A stretch of 64,000 nt of DNA, from positions 1-64,000 of the forward strand of contig JAKQIY010000085.1 in NCBI GenBank assembly GCA_029561455.1, written 5' to 3'. Below are positions 1-8,458 of the stretch, piece after piece (the stretch's first letter is position 1; each line of letters opens with the position of its first letter). The notes beneath the pieces are model-generated. The model saw only the letters and a program-made list of their open reading frames with translations. It did no database searches and had not been told where the DNA came from. Made by a program: the position numbers and the translations under genes. The stretch comes from a bacterium. Lineage in GTDB: Bacteria > Zhuqueibacterota > Zhuqueibacteria > Residuimicrobiales > Krinioviventaceae.

Positions 1-69
1 AACCACAACTGCCCTGCCGCAGAGCACGGCAATGCTGAATGCCTATCCCAATCCGTTCAACCCGGAAAC
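1..69 (+). repeat. 69-bp identical repeat shared with 7670-7738
   Basis: Bases 1-69 match 7670-7738 without a mismatch by direct reading. Both encode the start of the sorting domain (TTALPQSTAMLNAYPNPFNP). The same coding stretch recurs, less exactly, near 1680, 3804, 13250, 14630 and 16480. Identity at third codon positions goes beyond what protein selection alone would keep and points to recent duplication or gene conversion. Confidence 0.85.
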
Positions 70-298
70 CACGGTGAAATACACTCTGCACCAAGACGCA
101 CAGGTAACGATCACAGTGTATGACCTGCTCGGCCGCAAGGTAAAGACATTGATCGATGAGCAGCAGGTTGCCGGTGCGTACCATGTAGTATGGAGCGGTA
201 CGGATGCTGTAGGAGCTAAAGCCGCCAGCGGCGCGTACCTGGTGCGGATGCAAACAGCAGAGGTAACGCAAACGCAAAAAGTGTTATTATTAAAATAA
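2..298 (+). CDS. C-terminal end of a secreted sorting-domain protein (partial, 5' cut by window)
   Basis: The frame is open from the first bases of the window and reads into a complete C-terminal sorting domain of about 85 residues (AYPNPFNPETTVKYTL, then VYDLLGRKVKTL, then QKVLLLK at the stop). This module marks proteins exported to the cell surface in FCB-group bacteria with type IX-like secretion. The start lies upstream of the window, so the head domain and function are unknown. The first 69 bases are identical to 7670-7738, and bases 200-250 are identical to 4002-4052, so this tail is a mosaic of two neighbouring genes. Sure about the domain; nothing can be said about the rest of the protein. 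Confidence 0.85.
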   Translation, partial: TTTALPQSTAMLNAYPNPFNPETTVKYTLHQDAQVTITVYDLLGRKVKTLIDEQQVAGAYHVVWSGTDAVGAKAASGAYLVRMQTAEVTQTQKVLLLK

Positions 299-403
299 TT
301 GGTGTTCATTATAAAATTATTACTTTTTTAAGACAAAAACAGCCGTCCTCCAAATGCTACTGAATCAGTAACTATGATTCAAATGCAAGAAAGGGTAAAA
401 CAC

Positions 404-1975
404 ATGACAATGATACAATTCTTTTTAAAACGTGAACTTGATTTTGTTTACAAAAATTGGGTAAGCGGCATCATATCAAAATGTTTTCAGCACCGGTTTG
501 CCGGAGCGCTGTTGTTGACAGCCCTTTTGTCCATCCTTTTGCCGGCGCAGCCGGCATTGGCAGCCGACTATGTCGATACTTTCAACGGCTCCTGTCCCTG
601 GGGCAGCGGCCAGGTATCAAGCTTTACCACCGGTACTGCCAACACAGGACTTGCGTACACCTTTGCCGCCGATGGTGATGGCGGCGATTTTGCCTGGACC
701 TCCACCGGTGGAAACGGTGACACAGGTTGTATCAATGCACTTTCGGGCGCATGGAATACTGGCACCACGGAAAAAGTTACTATTGTTTCACGAGACGGCA
801 AGGCATTTGTTTTTGACGGTATCTGGTTCGACATCGTTGGCACTGGAATAACCGTTACCGGCATTGGGCCGGAACCTTTTTCTTTTAACGGCGTAAACGG
901 CGCCAACACGCCATCAGGTGGGAGTAAGCTGGTCACCCTGGTGCAGATGACCAGCACGGATTTCGGTACGGATTACATCGATAATGTAAATATGGAGCTG
1001 GATGTGCCAGGTATGGCGATTTATGGGAATGGACAAATGATCGTCAACGGCGACAATACTCCCGCTGCCGGTGACCATACAGATTTTGGCACCGTTATGG
1101 GGCCTGCCGAAAAGACGTTCACCATCAGCAGTATTGGCGATCTCAACCTGGATTTAACCGGCGCGCCCTATGTTACGCTGACCTCCAATCCTTCCGGCAA
1201 ATTCAGCATTAAAACCCAACCTACGGTAGACCCGATTGCCTCCGGGAGTTCGGATACATTTGTAATTCTGTGTTCTCCCACAGAGCCGGGTGAGATCACA
1301 GCGACGGTCAGTATTGCCAACAATTCCGAAGCTGCGCCATATACTTTTGATATCAAATGCAACGGCGACGCTTCCCTGCCAGTCGAAATGGCCTCTTTCA
1401 CCGCCAATGTACAAGGCAATGCAGTTGTGCTGACCTGGCAGACCGCCAGCGAAACCGACAACCTCGGTTTTGTTTTGGAACGCGCGGCAGGCAATAACGG
1501 ATGGCAGCCGATTGCTTCGTACAAAACCGATGCAGCTTTAAAAGGACGTAGCAACAGTTCCACCACAACGACTTATTCTTTTACCGATAATACAGTCTCC
1601 GCCGGTACAGAATACCGCTACCGCCTGGGCGATGTCAATGTAGCAGGAACAATAACCATGCACTCTCCCATTTCCGTAACCACATCGGCCCTGCCGCAGA
1701 GTACGGCAATGTTCAATGCGTATCCCAATCCGTTCAACCCGGAAACTACCGTGAAATACACCCTGCACCAAGATGCGCGGGTGACGATTGCAGTGTATGA
1801 TCTGCTGGGCCGGCAGGTAAAGACGTTGATAGATGAGCAGCAGTCCGCCGGTGCGTACCATGTAGTATGGAACGGCATGGATGCAGCCGGAGCTAAAGTT
1901 TCAAGCGGTTCATATATCATCCGTATGGAAACAGAAAATATCCTTCAAATACAAAAGATCATGCTTTTAAAGTAG
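404..1975 (+). CDS. Secreted choice-of-anchor-D-like protein with sorting domain
   Basis: A 523-residue exported protein. The start at 404 is chosen because AAAGGG (390-395) lies 8 bases upstream; an in-frame ATG at 374 lacks such a site. A long basic N-terminus leads to a hydrophobic stretch and an ALAAD cleavage region. The first part is an unrecognised beta-rich segment. Residues about 235-325 resemble the ASPM/SPD-2/Hydin-like 'choice-of-anchor D' repeat (PEKTFTISSIGDLNLDLTG..., then ATVSIANN). A fibronectin-like module begins at LPVEMASF (about 325-435) and a sorting domain starts with YPNPFNP at about 440. Probably surface-anchored or secreted; ligand unknown. It has its own terminator hairpin directly downstream. 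Confidence 0.85.
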   Translation: MTMIQFFLKRELDFVYKNWVSGIISKCFQHRFAGALLLTALLSILLPAQPALAADYVDTFNGSCPWGSGQVSSFTTGTANTGLAYTFAADGDGGDFAWTSTGGNGDTGCINALSGAWNTGTTEKVTIVSRDGKAFVFDGIWFDIVGTGITVTGIGPEPFSFNGVNGANTPSGGSKLVTLVQMTSTDFGTDYIDNVNMELDVPGMAIYGNGQMIVNGDNTPAAGDHTDFGTVMGPAEKTFTISSIGDLNLDLTGAPYVTLTSNPSGKFSIKTQPTVDPIASGSSDTFVILCSPTEPGEITATVSIANNSEAAPYTFDIKCNGDASLPVEMASFTANVQGNAVVLTWQTASETDNLGFVLERAAGNNGWQPIASYKTDAALKGRSNSSTTTTYSFTDNTVSAGTEYRYRLGDVNVAGTITMHSPISVTTSALPQSTAMFNAYPNPFNPETTVKYTLHQDARVTIAVYDLLGRQVKTLIDEQQSAGAYHVVWNGMDAAGAKVSSGSYIIRMETENILQIQKIMLLK

Positions 1976-2441
1976 TTACATCATTGTGCGGCTCACCAAA
2001 TGCCGCACAATGATAATTATAGAAAAACATGATGTAACTGTAACACGAGCAGATTTTTTTGGTTTTTATGCAGATTTCTGCAAAAATCTAATTAAAATAT
2101 AAACAAGGGGAACAGATTCTTTGGGACAGATTTAAAGTAATTGTCTTGCAGTTCACAATATGTATGTTCAAGTAATCAGGAATAAAACCCTGTTCAATTT
2201 TGTATTATGATTAAAAAAAACCGGTATTTACAGAAAAACAAAGGAATGAGCATCACACATATTTAAAGGAATCATAGTATATAATATTAACCATATTGCC
2301 TGGCGTCTATATATATGTAATATAATAGGAATTTAAAAAATCAACCCCCGTCCAGGAATGACGGAATTATATGTAGATAAAGGCCTCTAAAGGTTAATGG
2401 ATTTTTTAAAAATTCAACAATGAAAACCGAGGAGGTTAATA
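1976..2441. other. Intergenic, AT-rich, with one terminator
   Basis: This 466-base gap holds the hairpin at 1981-2013 and otherwise AT-rich sequence. GGAGG at about 2430-2434 is the ribosome binding site of the next gene. No other gene, RNA or repeat was recognised. Confidence 0.6.
1981..2013 (+). terminator. Terminator-like hairpin
   Basis: A perfect 12-bp stem (TCATTGTGCGGC with GCCGCACAATGA) and a 9-base loop lie five bases after the stop of the preceding gene. There is no clear T-run, so it may act as a 3' end stabiliser or a weak terminator. Confidence 0.7.
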
Positions 2442-4100
2442 ATGAAAAAATTGTTATTGATCTGTATTATTATTATCACAGTATTTACCAGTTCGAACTA
2501 TCTATTCGCACAAGCCGGTACAGCTATCAATTTTCAGAATGCCACTTTTAATTCGCATGGTGATTTTATCTATTGCGGTTCTCCTGCTTTTGAGTTAACA
2601 AATAAAATTACAGTAACTGCCTGGATTAAATGGACAACTGACCCCAAATTATGGTCAGTGGCAAATCATGATGAACGTGAAGGGCAATATTCAACATATC
2701 TAGCTTATGCTACACACAATACGTTGGATATAACTACAGAGCACGGCTTGTTCTGGTTAAGAAATACCAAAACATCAAATAAAGTACAGTTTATGGTAGA
2801 AAATTCATCCGGTACCAAAGCTACAGCAACATCCAGCACCAGCCTCAGTTCAGGAACCTGGTACTTTCTGGCTGGAACTTACGATGGAACAAACGTCAGG
2901 TTGTATTTAAACGGCACATTGGAAGATAATGCCGGGTTAACTGGTAATATTCGTGCGAATACCGATTGCCGGTTAAACATGGGTAGAATACCATGGGGTT
3001 ATGGATTTTATGTAGGTTATATGGACGAAGTAAGGGTATGGAATGTTGCTTTATCGCAAACCGATATTCAAAACCAAATGAATAGTAAAGCCACTATCAA
3101 CGATGCAAATTGTAAAAGTTATTGGGATTTTGATGATGGCAGCGGCACCGTTATTTACGATTCAAAGGGTTTGGCAAATGGAGTTTTTTATTCCGGCCTT
3201 GTCGATGTACATGGCGGCAGTGTTGATCTTCCCAATAAAATCATTCAAGATGCAGACAGAGCGTTTGTTACCGGCGCATGGAACGGCAAAACCTTATATA
3301 CAGTGGCCGGCGCCGGCGTTGATGAAACAAACTCTATAGTATCAAATACAGGAAATGTATTTACACTGACTAATGGTTTTGCGGGCTCAGCGCCGGATAA
3401 TCTCACAACGCCGGTTTTGGATAATATTGTAAATATGACCTGGTTTGGTATACTGGATGCGAGTGAATCATCGCAATGGGTAAGTTCTTCAGACCTTACT
3501 CTTCCGGTCAGCCTGGTTTCTTTCACCGCCGGTGTGCAGGGCAATGCCGTTGTTCTAAAATGGCAGACTGCAAGCGAAACCGACAATCTCGGCTTTATCC
3601 TCGAAAGGGCGGAAGGAAACGGCGCCTGGCTGCCGCTCGCTTCGTACAAAACCGATGCGGCGTTAAAAGGGCAAGGTAACAAATCGACTACTACCAGTTA
3701 TGTATGGAACGACGCTGCTGTAACAGCCGGAAAGCAATACCGCTATCGCCTGGGCGATGTCAACACCGCCGGTGTTGTTACTATGCACTCCCCCATTACT
3801 GTTACCACCACGGCCCTGCCGCAGAGCACGGCAATGCTGAATGCCTATCCCAATCCCTTCAACCCGGAAACTACCGTTAAATACACCCTGCACCAAGACG
3901 CGCAGGTAACGATCACAGTGTACGATCTGCTGGGCCGTAAGGTAAAGACATTGATTGACGAGCAGCAGCCCGCCGGTGCGTACCAGGCAGTTTGGAACGG
4001 CACGGATGCTGTAGGAGCTAAAGCCGCCAGCGGCGCGTACCTGGTGCGGATGGAAACGGCAGAAGTCACGCAAATACAAAAAGTATTGCTGCTGAAATAA
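2442..4100 (+). CDS. Secreted LamG-domain protein with sorting domain
   Basis: A 552-residue exported protein with a good ribosome binding site (GGAGG) and a signal peptide ending near LFAQAG. Residues about 25-230 form a LamG/concanavalin A-like lectin domain, shown by ITVTAWIKW, LSSGTWYFLAGTYDGTNVRLYLNG and the closing YMDEVRVWNVALSQ. LamG domains bind sugars or proteins, so an adhesive or carbohydrate-binding role is inferred. A spacer domain (about 230-350) precedes the fibronectin-like module (LPVSLVSFTAG) and the sorting domain (YPNPFNP at about residue 469). The final 600 bases are very close in DNA to the neighbours at 404-1975 and 6414-7967. A 21-bp terminator stem follows. Confidence 0.88.
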   Translation: MKKLLLICIIIITVFTSSNYLFAQAGTAINFQNATFNSHGDFIYCGSPAFELTNKITVTAWIKWTTDPKLWSVANHDEREGQYSTYLAYATHNTLDITTEHGLFWLRNTKTSNKVQFMVENSSGTKATATSSTSLSSGTWYFLAGTYDGTNVRLYLNGTLEDNAGLTGNIRANTDCRLNMGRIPWGYGFYVGYMDEVRVWNVALSQTDIQNQMNSKATINDANCKSYWDFDDGSGTVIYDSKGLANGVFYSGLVDVHGGSVDLPNKIIQDADRAFVTGAWNGKTLYTVAGAGVDETNSIVSNTGNVFTLTNGFAGSAPDNLTTPVLDNIVNMTWFGILDASESSQWVSSSDLTLPVSLVSFTAGVQGNAVVLKWQTASETDNLGFILERAEGNGAWLPLASYKTDAALKGQGNKSTTTSYVWNDAAVTAGKQYRYRLGDVNTAGVVTMHSPITVTTTALPQSTAMLNAYPNPFNPETTVKYTLHQDAQVTITVYDLLGRKVKTLIDEQQPAGAYQAVWNGTDAVGAKAASGAYLVRMETAEVTQIQKVLLLK

Positions 4101-4212
4101 ATTCTGGTCCGACTGGAATTTTACAACTGTGCCATCTTGCCTGGAGTGACAAATCAGACGTTTGACTGATCAGGCAGGTTGGTAAAGTCTTGTTTTTATA
4201 ACCGGACCATTC

Positions 4213-4270
4213 AATAATAAAGCCCGTCACTTTTCACAGGCAAAACCGCAAAGTGATGGGCTTTATTATT
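4213..4270. terminator. Strong, probably bidirectional terminator
   Basis: A 21-bp stem (4213-4233 with 4250-4270) with only one G-U pair. It is flanked by A-rich and T-rich arms, so the transcript of either strand ends in a U-rich stretch. It lies about 110 bases after the LamG gene. Confidence 0.85.
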
Positions 4271-4371
4271 TCGTATCATATACAAAATTAAGGTATTTAT
4301 CGTTCAGGACATAATCACAGGGATTCCGCATTTGAAACAATACAACAATAACTCGCAATAAAAATTACTGA

Positions 4372-4391
4372 AAATAAATAAATAAATAAAT
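4372..4391. repeat. (AAAT)5 simple repeat
   Basis: Five tandem copies of AAAT in an AT-rich gap. Probably low-complexity sequence; a slippage-driven switch is possible but nothing else supports it. Confidence 0.7.
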
Positions 4392-4807
4392 ATTGTAATT
4401 AGTAACAAATATTTTCGAATCAATTTAAATTTTTATATTGACTTTAATACAAACAATTATTATTTTTATAATAAGTATTTTTTTATTCCAATACATATTA
4501 CACATATTTTTGTAATTTTAGTGGAAAATACCCGGTATTTTTTAACTATAACGATGAAATATAATGAAAAGATGATTTTCCCAGGTCAATAATTGCCTGC
4601 ATATATCGAAATAATTTCATCTGTAAAGAACCATTTACAAAAGTAGTGCACCTTTATTATACAATTCTCTTGTTCTAAAATATCAAACAATTGACATTAC
4701 ACTCCCGGCCCGGTAAAAACAGAACAAGATTCCTGGTTATCATAATATAATATTCCGGTCAGTATCCTGATATATAGACCAGAATAAAACCCATTTGAGG
4801 TCTTGCT

Positions 4808-5335
4808 TTGCGTAGCGAGCATTTATTATTAAATGGAAAGCGCATAAAAAGCGCCGGATTTGATTTAAGACTGGTTCGAATTCAAGAGTCCGATCTTCCA
4901 TTCCTTTTCCGGCTTTATGCCAGCACCCGTAAAGAAGAGATGGATCTTACAAACTGGACCGATGAGGAAAAAATATCCTTTCTCGAAATGCAATTCAACT
5001 TTCAACATCATCACTATATTACCAGTTATCCGGGCGCCCAATTGGATAAAATTATTGTGAACGGAAAAGACGCCGGGCGGCTCTATGTATACCGAACCGA
5101 TAAAACGATCCTGGTCATTGATATTGCGCTTGTGCCGGAATTCCATCACTGCGGTATTGGCAGCATCTGTATGCAACAACTCATGGATGAGGCCGGACAA
5201 AAAAACCAATCCGTACGTTTGCACGTGGAACGATTTAACCCAGCTCAGGAATTTTATAAAAAATTAGGGTTTGTTGTTATTGAAGATCAGGATGTTTACC
5301 TGTTTCTGGAATGGAAGCCATACGAAATATTATAA
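4808..5335 (+). CDS. GNAT-family N-acetyltransferase
   Basis: A 175-residue protein with a GNAT fold: LRLVRIQESDLPFLFRLYAS at the N-terminus, VIDIALVPEFHHCGIGSICMQQLM as the beta4/acetyl-CoA pyrophosphate loop region (Q/RxxGxG/A-like HHCGIG), and a closing FYKKLGFVVIED. It should transfer an acetyl group from acetyl-CoA to an unknown amine. The start is a TTG at 4808 with GAGG 7 bases upstream; no ATG lies near the beginning of the homologous region. It sits just ahead of a DUF6916-like gene and a phage-tail-collar gene, and the three are probably one operon. No signal peptide, so cytoplasmic. Confidence 0.82.
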   Translation: MRSEHLLLNGKRIKSAGFDLRLVRIQESDLPFLFRLYASTRKEEMDLTNWTDEEKISFLEMQFNFQHHHYITSYPGAQLDKIIVNGKDAGRLYVYRTDKTILVIDIALVPEFHHCGIGSICMQQLMDEAGQKNQSVRLHVERFNPAQEFYKKLGFVVIEDQDVYLFLEWKPYEIL

Positions 5336-5346
5336 AGGATATGGTA

Positions 5347-5646
5347 ATGACCAGTCTACCAACAAAAAACGATTTTATTCCATTATTACATGAAACCTTT
5401 GAAGTTAAAATACAATCAGTTGGCTCTTTTTACATCGAGTTACTAAAGATTGATGACCGGAGTAACGAGTTTTGGGAAGGTTTTTCATTATTGTTCTCAG
5501 GGCCATTGAACCATGTCTTTGCACAAGGAAACCATAAAATAAAACATGATCAAATTGGTGAATTTGACTTATTTATTGTACCGGTAGAATATCTAAAAAA
5601 AGATTCAATGTATTATCAGGCTGTATTTTCCAGCTTGAAGAAATAA
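5347..5646 (+). CDS. DUF6916-like small protein
   Basis: A 99-residue protein without a signal peptide (EVKIQSVGSFYIELLKI..., then FSLLFSGPLNHVFAQGNHKIKHDQIGEFDLFIVPV). The pattern of an F-x-L-F-x-G motif, then H/G and F-x-L-F-I-x-P is what I recall for the DUF6916 family, whose genes lie next to tail-collar proteins; no function is established. The start at 5347 is chosen because AAAGGA at 5334-5339 is 7 bases upstream; ATG at 5341 would be too close and ATG at 5311 would overlap the GNAT gene. It sits between the GNAT and tail-collar genes. Confidence 0.7.
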   Translation: MTSLPTKNDFIPLLHETFEVKIQSVGSFYIELLKIDDRSNEFWEGFSLLFSGPLNHVFAQGNHKIKHDQIGEFDLFIVPVEYLKKDSMYYQAVFSSLKK

Positions 5647-5717
5647 AACAAACCATTCAGGAGTATCATTGGTTGATTATTCCTGATCTATATCTCACAA
5701 AACGAAAGGAGTATTTT

Positions 5718-6326
5718 ATGGCTGAATGTTTTATCGGTGAAATTCGTATTTTCCCATATACATACGCACCTTATGGATGGGCGGAATGTAATGGACAAGA
5801 ATTGCAAGTCAGTCAAAATCAGGCATTATTCTCACTTCTAAGTTATAATTTTGGCGGAAATGGTACCACAACTTTTAGGTTACCTGATCTGCAGGGCCGT
5901 TTACCTATGCATTTAGGCAATGGCCAAGGTCTTACACCAAGAACTCTGGCGCAAAAAGTGGGGGCCGAGCAATTTACAATGACGGCCAGTCAAATGCCGC
6001 AGCATAGCCATACTGCACAGGCGACTACCACGCTTACACAATCAACTCAGGCGGCTGTAACTTTGAAAGGAACAACCGAAAGCGGTAATGCCAACACCCC
6101 GGAGAATAATAATCTAGGCGGCGGTACGAACTTTTATAAAAGCGGACCCCGTTCCTATGTAAACATGGCGGCTACCTCTGTTGCAGTAACACAACCAGCC
6201 TACAACGCCAACACAACTGTTACTGTTGGCGCATCCGGTTCAAGCGCTCCGGTGTCATTTATACCTCCTGTATTGGTACTAAGATTCTGTATTGCATTAG
6301 AGGGAATATATCCCACCAGGCCCTGA
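5718..6326 (+). CDS. Phage tail collar domain protein (MdpB-like)
   Basis: A 202-residue protein starting MAECFIGEIRIFPY, with APYGWAECNGQEL and FGGNGTTTFRLPDLQGRLPMHLG: the hallmark of the phage tail collar domain found in bacterial 'microcystin-dependent protein' homologues. The Ser/Thr/Gln-rich middle and an FIPPVLVLRFCIALEGIYP C-terminus are also typical. The start follows AAAGGAG (5705-5711). No signal peptide is seen. Such proteins occur both in phages and as stand-alone bacterial genes; there are no other phage genes here, so a domesticated role (fibre- or adhesin-like) is inferred. Its end is marked by a 14-bp hairpin. Confidence 0.88.
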   Translation: MAECFIGEIRIFPYTYAPYGWAECNGQELQVSQNQALFSLLSYNFGGNGTTTFRLPDLQGRLPMHLGNGQGLTPRTLAQKVGAEQFTMTASQMPQHSHTAQATTTLTQSTQAAVTLKGTTESGNANTPENNNLGGGTNFYKSGPRSYVNMAATSVAVTQPAYNANTTVTVGASGSSAPVSFIPPVLVLRFCIALEGIYPTRP

Positions 6327-6335
6327 TATTTCTTG

Positions 6336-6366
6336 TCATGCTGCACTTTAAAAAAGTGCAGCATGA
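6336..6366 (+). terminator. Terminator hairpin after tail-collar gene
   Basis: A 14-bp perfect stem (TCATGCTGCACTTT with AAAGTGCAGCATGA) around a three-base loop, 9 bases after the stop codon. Confidence 0.8.
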
Positions 6367-6413
6367 TATCCTGGTAATGATTTTTTGTAAGACAATTTAA
6401 ATGGGAGTTGAAA

Positions 6414-7967
6414 ATGAAAATAGTAAAATTTATCGGATTCGTACTTTTAACCGGATTTTTATCAGGGTGGGCGGCAGATTATTCGGCAGATCTGACCAAC
6501 CCGGCCGGGACTATAATTTATTCAAGCGAATGGTCACCTTATACGCATGAACAGGCTTTTGATAATGATTATTCAACATTATCAAATTTATGGGAATCGA
6601 ACGGCACGGTGCCACAATATATAGGCTATGATTTTGGCGCCGGCAATGAAAAGACAATTGCCCGTTACCGGTTGCATACGGCAAATGATATCGGCTGGAT
6701 ACCGAATGACTGGCAGTTTCAGGGTAGTAATAATGGCAGTTCATGGTCAGATGTGCATACCGTTACAGGTGCTGGGCTATCGCTAAACAGTTGGAGTTCC
6801 TATTATACATTCTCGAATTCTACAGCTTACAGGTATTATCGTATTTATGTTACGGCGGTACAATTCGATGCAGGATCAGATGATTATGTAGATATTAAAG
6901 AGATTGAAATGATGGAACTCTCATCCGCCGCTATAACCTTTACCGACGGCAGCGCTTTTACACCGGCAATAACATTAGGGAGTTCCAACCAGGTCATCGG
7001 CCGGTTTACCTTAACCGGCGATGTCGATGGGGCAGCGTTGACCACCGCTTCCATCAAACTCAACGGGGTTCGTACAGGGTTAAGCAACTTTAAATTATGG
7101 GGGTCAACTGATGGGACGTTTGGGGGCGATACGCAATTAGGCTCTACCGTTGCCGCCGATCCCGGCAACGGTAATTCGGTTTCATTCTCCGGGTTCACAA
7201 GTGCTATCGGCACAACGGGAACTTTTTATTTTCTCACCAGCGATGTTTCAGCCGGCGCTACCGGTTTAATACAGGGAGTGATCGTTGCTAATGGTAACCT
7301 GACCATGAATAAAGGAACCCTGACCGGCACAATCACCAATGCTCCACTCTCCAATGGTGATATTTCTCTGCCGGTAGAGTTGACTTTATTTACCGCCACC
7401 ATGCAAAAAGGAGCCATAATCTTGACCTGGCAGACCGAAAGCGAAACCGGTAACCTCGGCTTTATCCTGGAACGCGCGGCAGGCAACAACGCCTGGCAGC
7501 CGGTCGCTTCATATAAAACCCATCCCGCATTAAAGGGACAGGGCAACAGTGCAACCACAACCACTTATACTTTTACTGATAATACAGTCTTAGTCGGTAC
7601 GGAATACCGATACCGCCTGGGTGATGTGAACACCTCCGGAACCGTGACGATGCACTCCCCCATTTCCGTAACCACAACTGCCCTGCCGCAGAGCACGGCA
7701 ATGCTGAATGCCTATCCCAATCCGTTCAACCCGGAAACTACCGTGAAATACACCCTGCACCAAGATGCACAGGTAACGATCACAGTGTATGACCTGCTCG
7801 GCCGCAAGGTGAAAACATTGGTAGATGAGCAGCAAGCCGCCGGTGCGTACCAGGCAGTTTGGAACGGCACGGATGCAGTTGGCGCGCAAGCCGCCAGCGG
7901 CGCATACCTGGTGCGGATGGAAACGGCAGAAGTGACGCAAACGCAAAAAGTATTATTTGTAAAATAA
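6414..7967 (+). CDS. Secreted F5/8 type C (discoidin) protein with sorting domain
   Basis: A 517-residue exported protein; the start follows GGGAG (6403-6407). After the signal peptide (FLSGWA), residues about 20-165 form a discoidin/F5-8 type C domain (EQAFDNDYSTLSNLWESNG, YIGYDFG, WQFQGSNNGSSW, YRYYRIYVTAV...IKEIEM), a sugar- or lipid-binding beta-sandwich. Residues about 172-318 form a second beta domain (ITFTDGSAFTPAITLGSSNQVIGRF...) that recurs in the protein at 15345-16763. The fibronectin-like and sorting modules follow (YPNPFNP at about 431). The two-domain head suggests domain shuffling among these surface proteins. A terminator lies directly downstream. Confidence 0.88.
   Translation: MKIVKFIGFVLLTGFLSGWAADYSADLTNPAGTIIYSSEWSPYTHEQAFDNDYSTLSNLWESNGTVPQYIGYDFGAGNEKTIARYRLHTANDIGWIPNDWQFQGSNNGSSWSDVHTVTGAGLSLNSWSSYYTFSNSTAYRYYRIYVTAVQFDAGSDDYVDIKEIEMMELSSAAITFTDGSAFTPAITLGSSNQVIGRFTLTGDVDGAALTTASIKLNGVRTGLSNFKLWGSTDGTFGGDTQLGSTVAADPGNGNSVSFSGFTSAIGTTGTFYFLTSDVSAGATGLIQGVIVANGNLTMNKGTLTGTITNAPLSNGDISLPVELTLFTATMQKGAIILTWQTESETGNLGFILERAAGNNAWQPVASYKTHPALKGQGNSATTTTYTFTDNTVLVGTEYRYRLGDVNTSGTVTMHSPISVTTTALPQSTAMLNAYPNPFNPETTVKYTLHQDAQVTITVYDLLGRKVKTLVDEQQAAGAYQAVWNGTDAVGAQAASGAYLVRMETAEVTQTQKVLFVK
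7670..7738 (+). repeat. 69-bp identical repeat shared with 1-69
   Basis: Identical to bases 1-69 by direct reading, inside the sorting-domain coding region. The two genes differ in other parts of the tail, so identity is patchy. Confidence 0.85.
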
Positions 7968-7980
7968 CTGTCCCGCCTTT

Positions 7981-8018
7981 TACATCCCCTGTGAAATATT
8001 ATTTTCACAGGGGATGTA
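7981..8018 (+). terminator. Rho-independent terminator
   Basis: A 16-bp stem (TACATCCCCTGTGAAA with TTTCACAGGGGATGTA) around a 6-base loop, followed by ttcttttttatt. A textbook terminator for the discoidin gene. Confidence 0.92.
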
Positions 8019-8332
8019 TTCTTTTTTATTGAATATTATTAATCTTTTCATTATACTTGAATTTATGAATTGGTATTCAGTACAGCCATACTTTTCCAGG
8101 GAAGGATTTCTATGGTGAACCAGGTTTATTGACTAACTAATTCTACCAATAAAAAATCTTAATTGAAATAGTCAATCACCTGCATGATCATTTGTATATT
8201 TGACCGGTAAAACAATAGCTTATTCAATAGAGTTTCTCCGAATTTATAAAAAATCTGCCTATAAAAACAATTCTTGCTCTTTGACAATCATATTAAATAC
8301 CGACAAATGGTAATTAACCGTTAACAGATCAA

Positions 8333-8379
8333 GAAAGCGCCAAACGTGAAACCCGCCGGAAAATTTTACAGGCGCTTTC
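8333..8379 (+). promoter_or_regulatory. Hairpin in the 5' leader of the next gene
   Basis: GAAAGCGCC (8333-8341) pairs perfectly with GGCGCTTTC (8371-8379), closing a 29-base loop that contains CCCGCCGG. It lies about 80 bases upstream of the start at 8459. It could be a leader structure or an attenuator; no known riboswitch consensus is recognised. Confidence 0.4.
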
Positions 8380-8458
8380 GGAAAAATTACAACTCCCCCT
8401 CTAAAACGGGGTTAAATAGTATAAATTGATACAAAATGACAGGAACAGGAAAATGACC

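Larger units (their letters stand above)
4101..4807. other. Long AT-rich intergenic region
   Basis: A 707-base gap containing the strong hairpin at 4213-4270, a short AAAT repeat at 4372-4391, and very AT-rich sequence to about 4700. TTGACA occurs at about 4691 but no convincing -10 box follows at the right spacing. No gene was recognised. It separates the surface-protein genes from the GNAT/tail-collar cluster. Confidence 0.6.
7968..8458. other. Intergenic with terminator and an upstream hairpin
   Basis: A 491-base gap. It holds the terminator at 7981-8018, AT-rich sequence, and a GC-richer hairpin at 8333-8379 shortly before the next gene. No gene was recognised. Confidence 0.6.

Noticed and set aside
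3845-4069. Antisense open frames under each sorting domain (also 43-309, 1618-1920, 7712-8008), giving similar peptides
   Set aside because: They mirror the conserved codons of the sense gene. There is no ribosome binding site, and the similarity follows from the sense homology.
4372-4391. Phase-variation switch from the (AAAT)5 repeat
   Set aside because: The repeat is about 400 bases from the next start and not within a promoter core.
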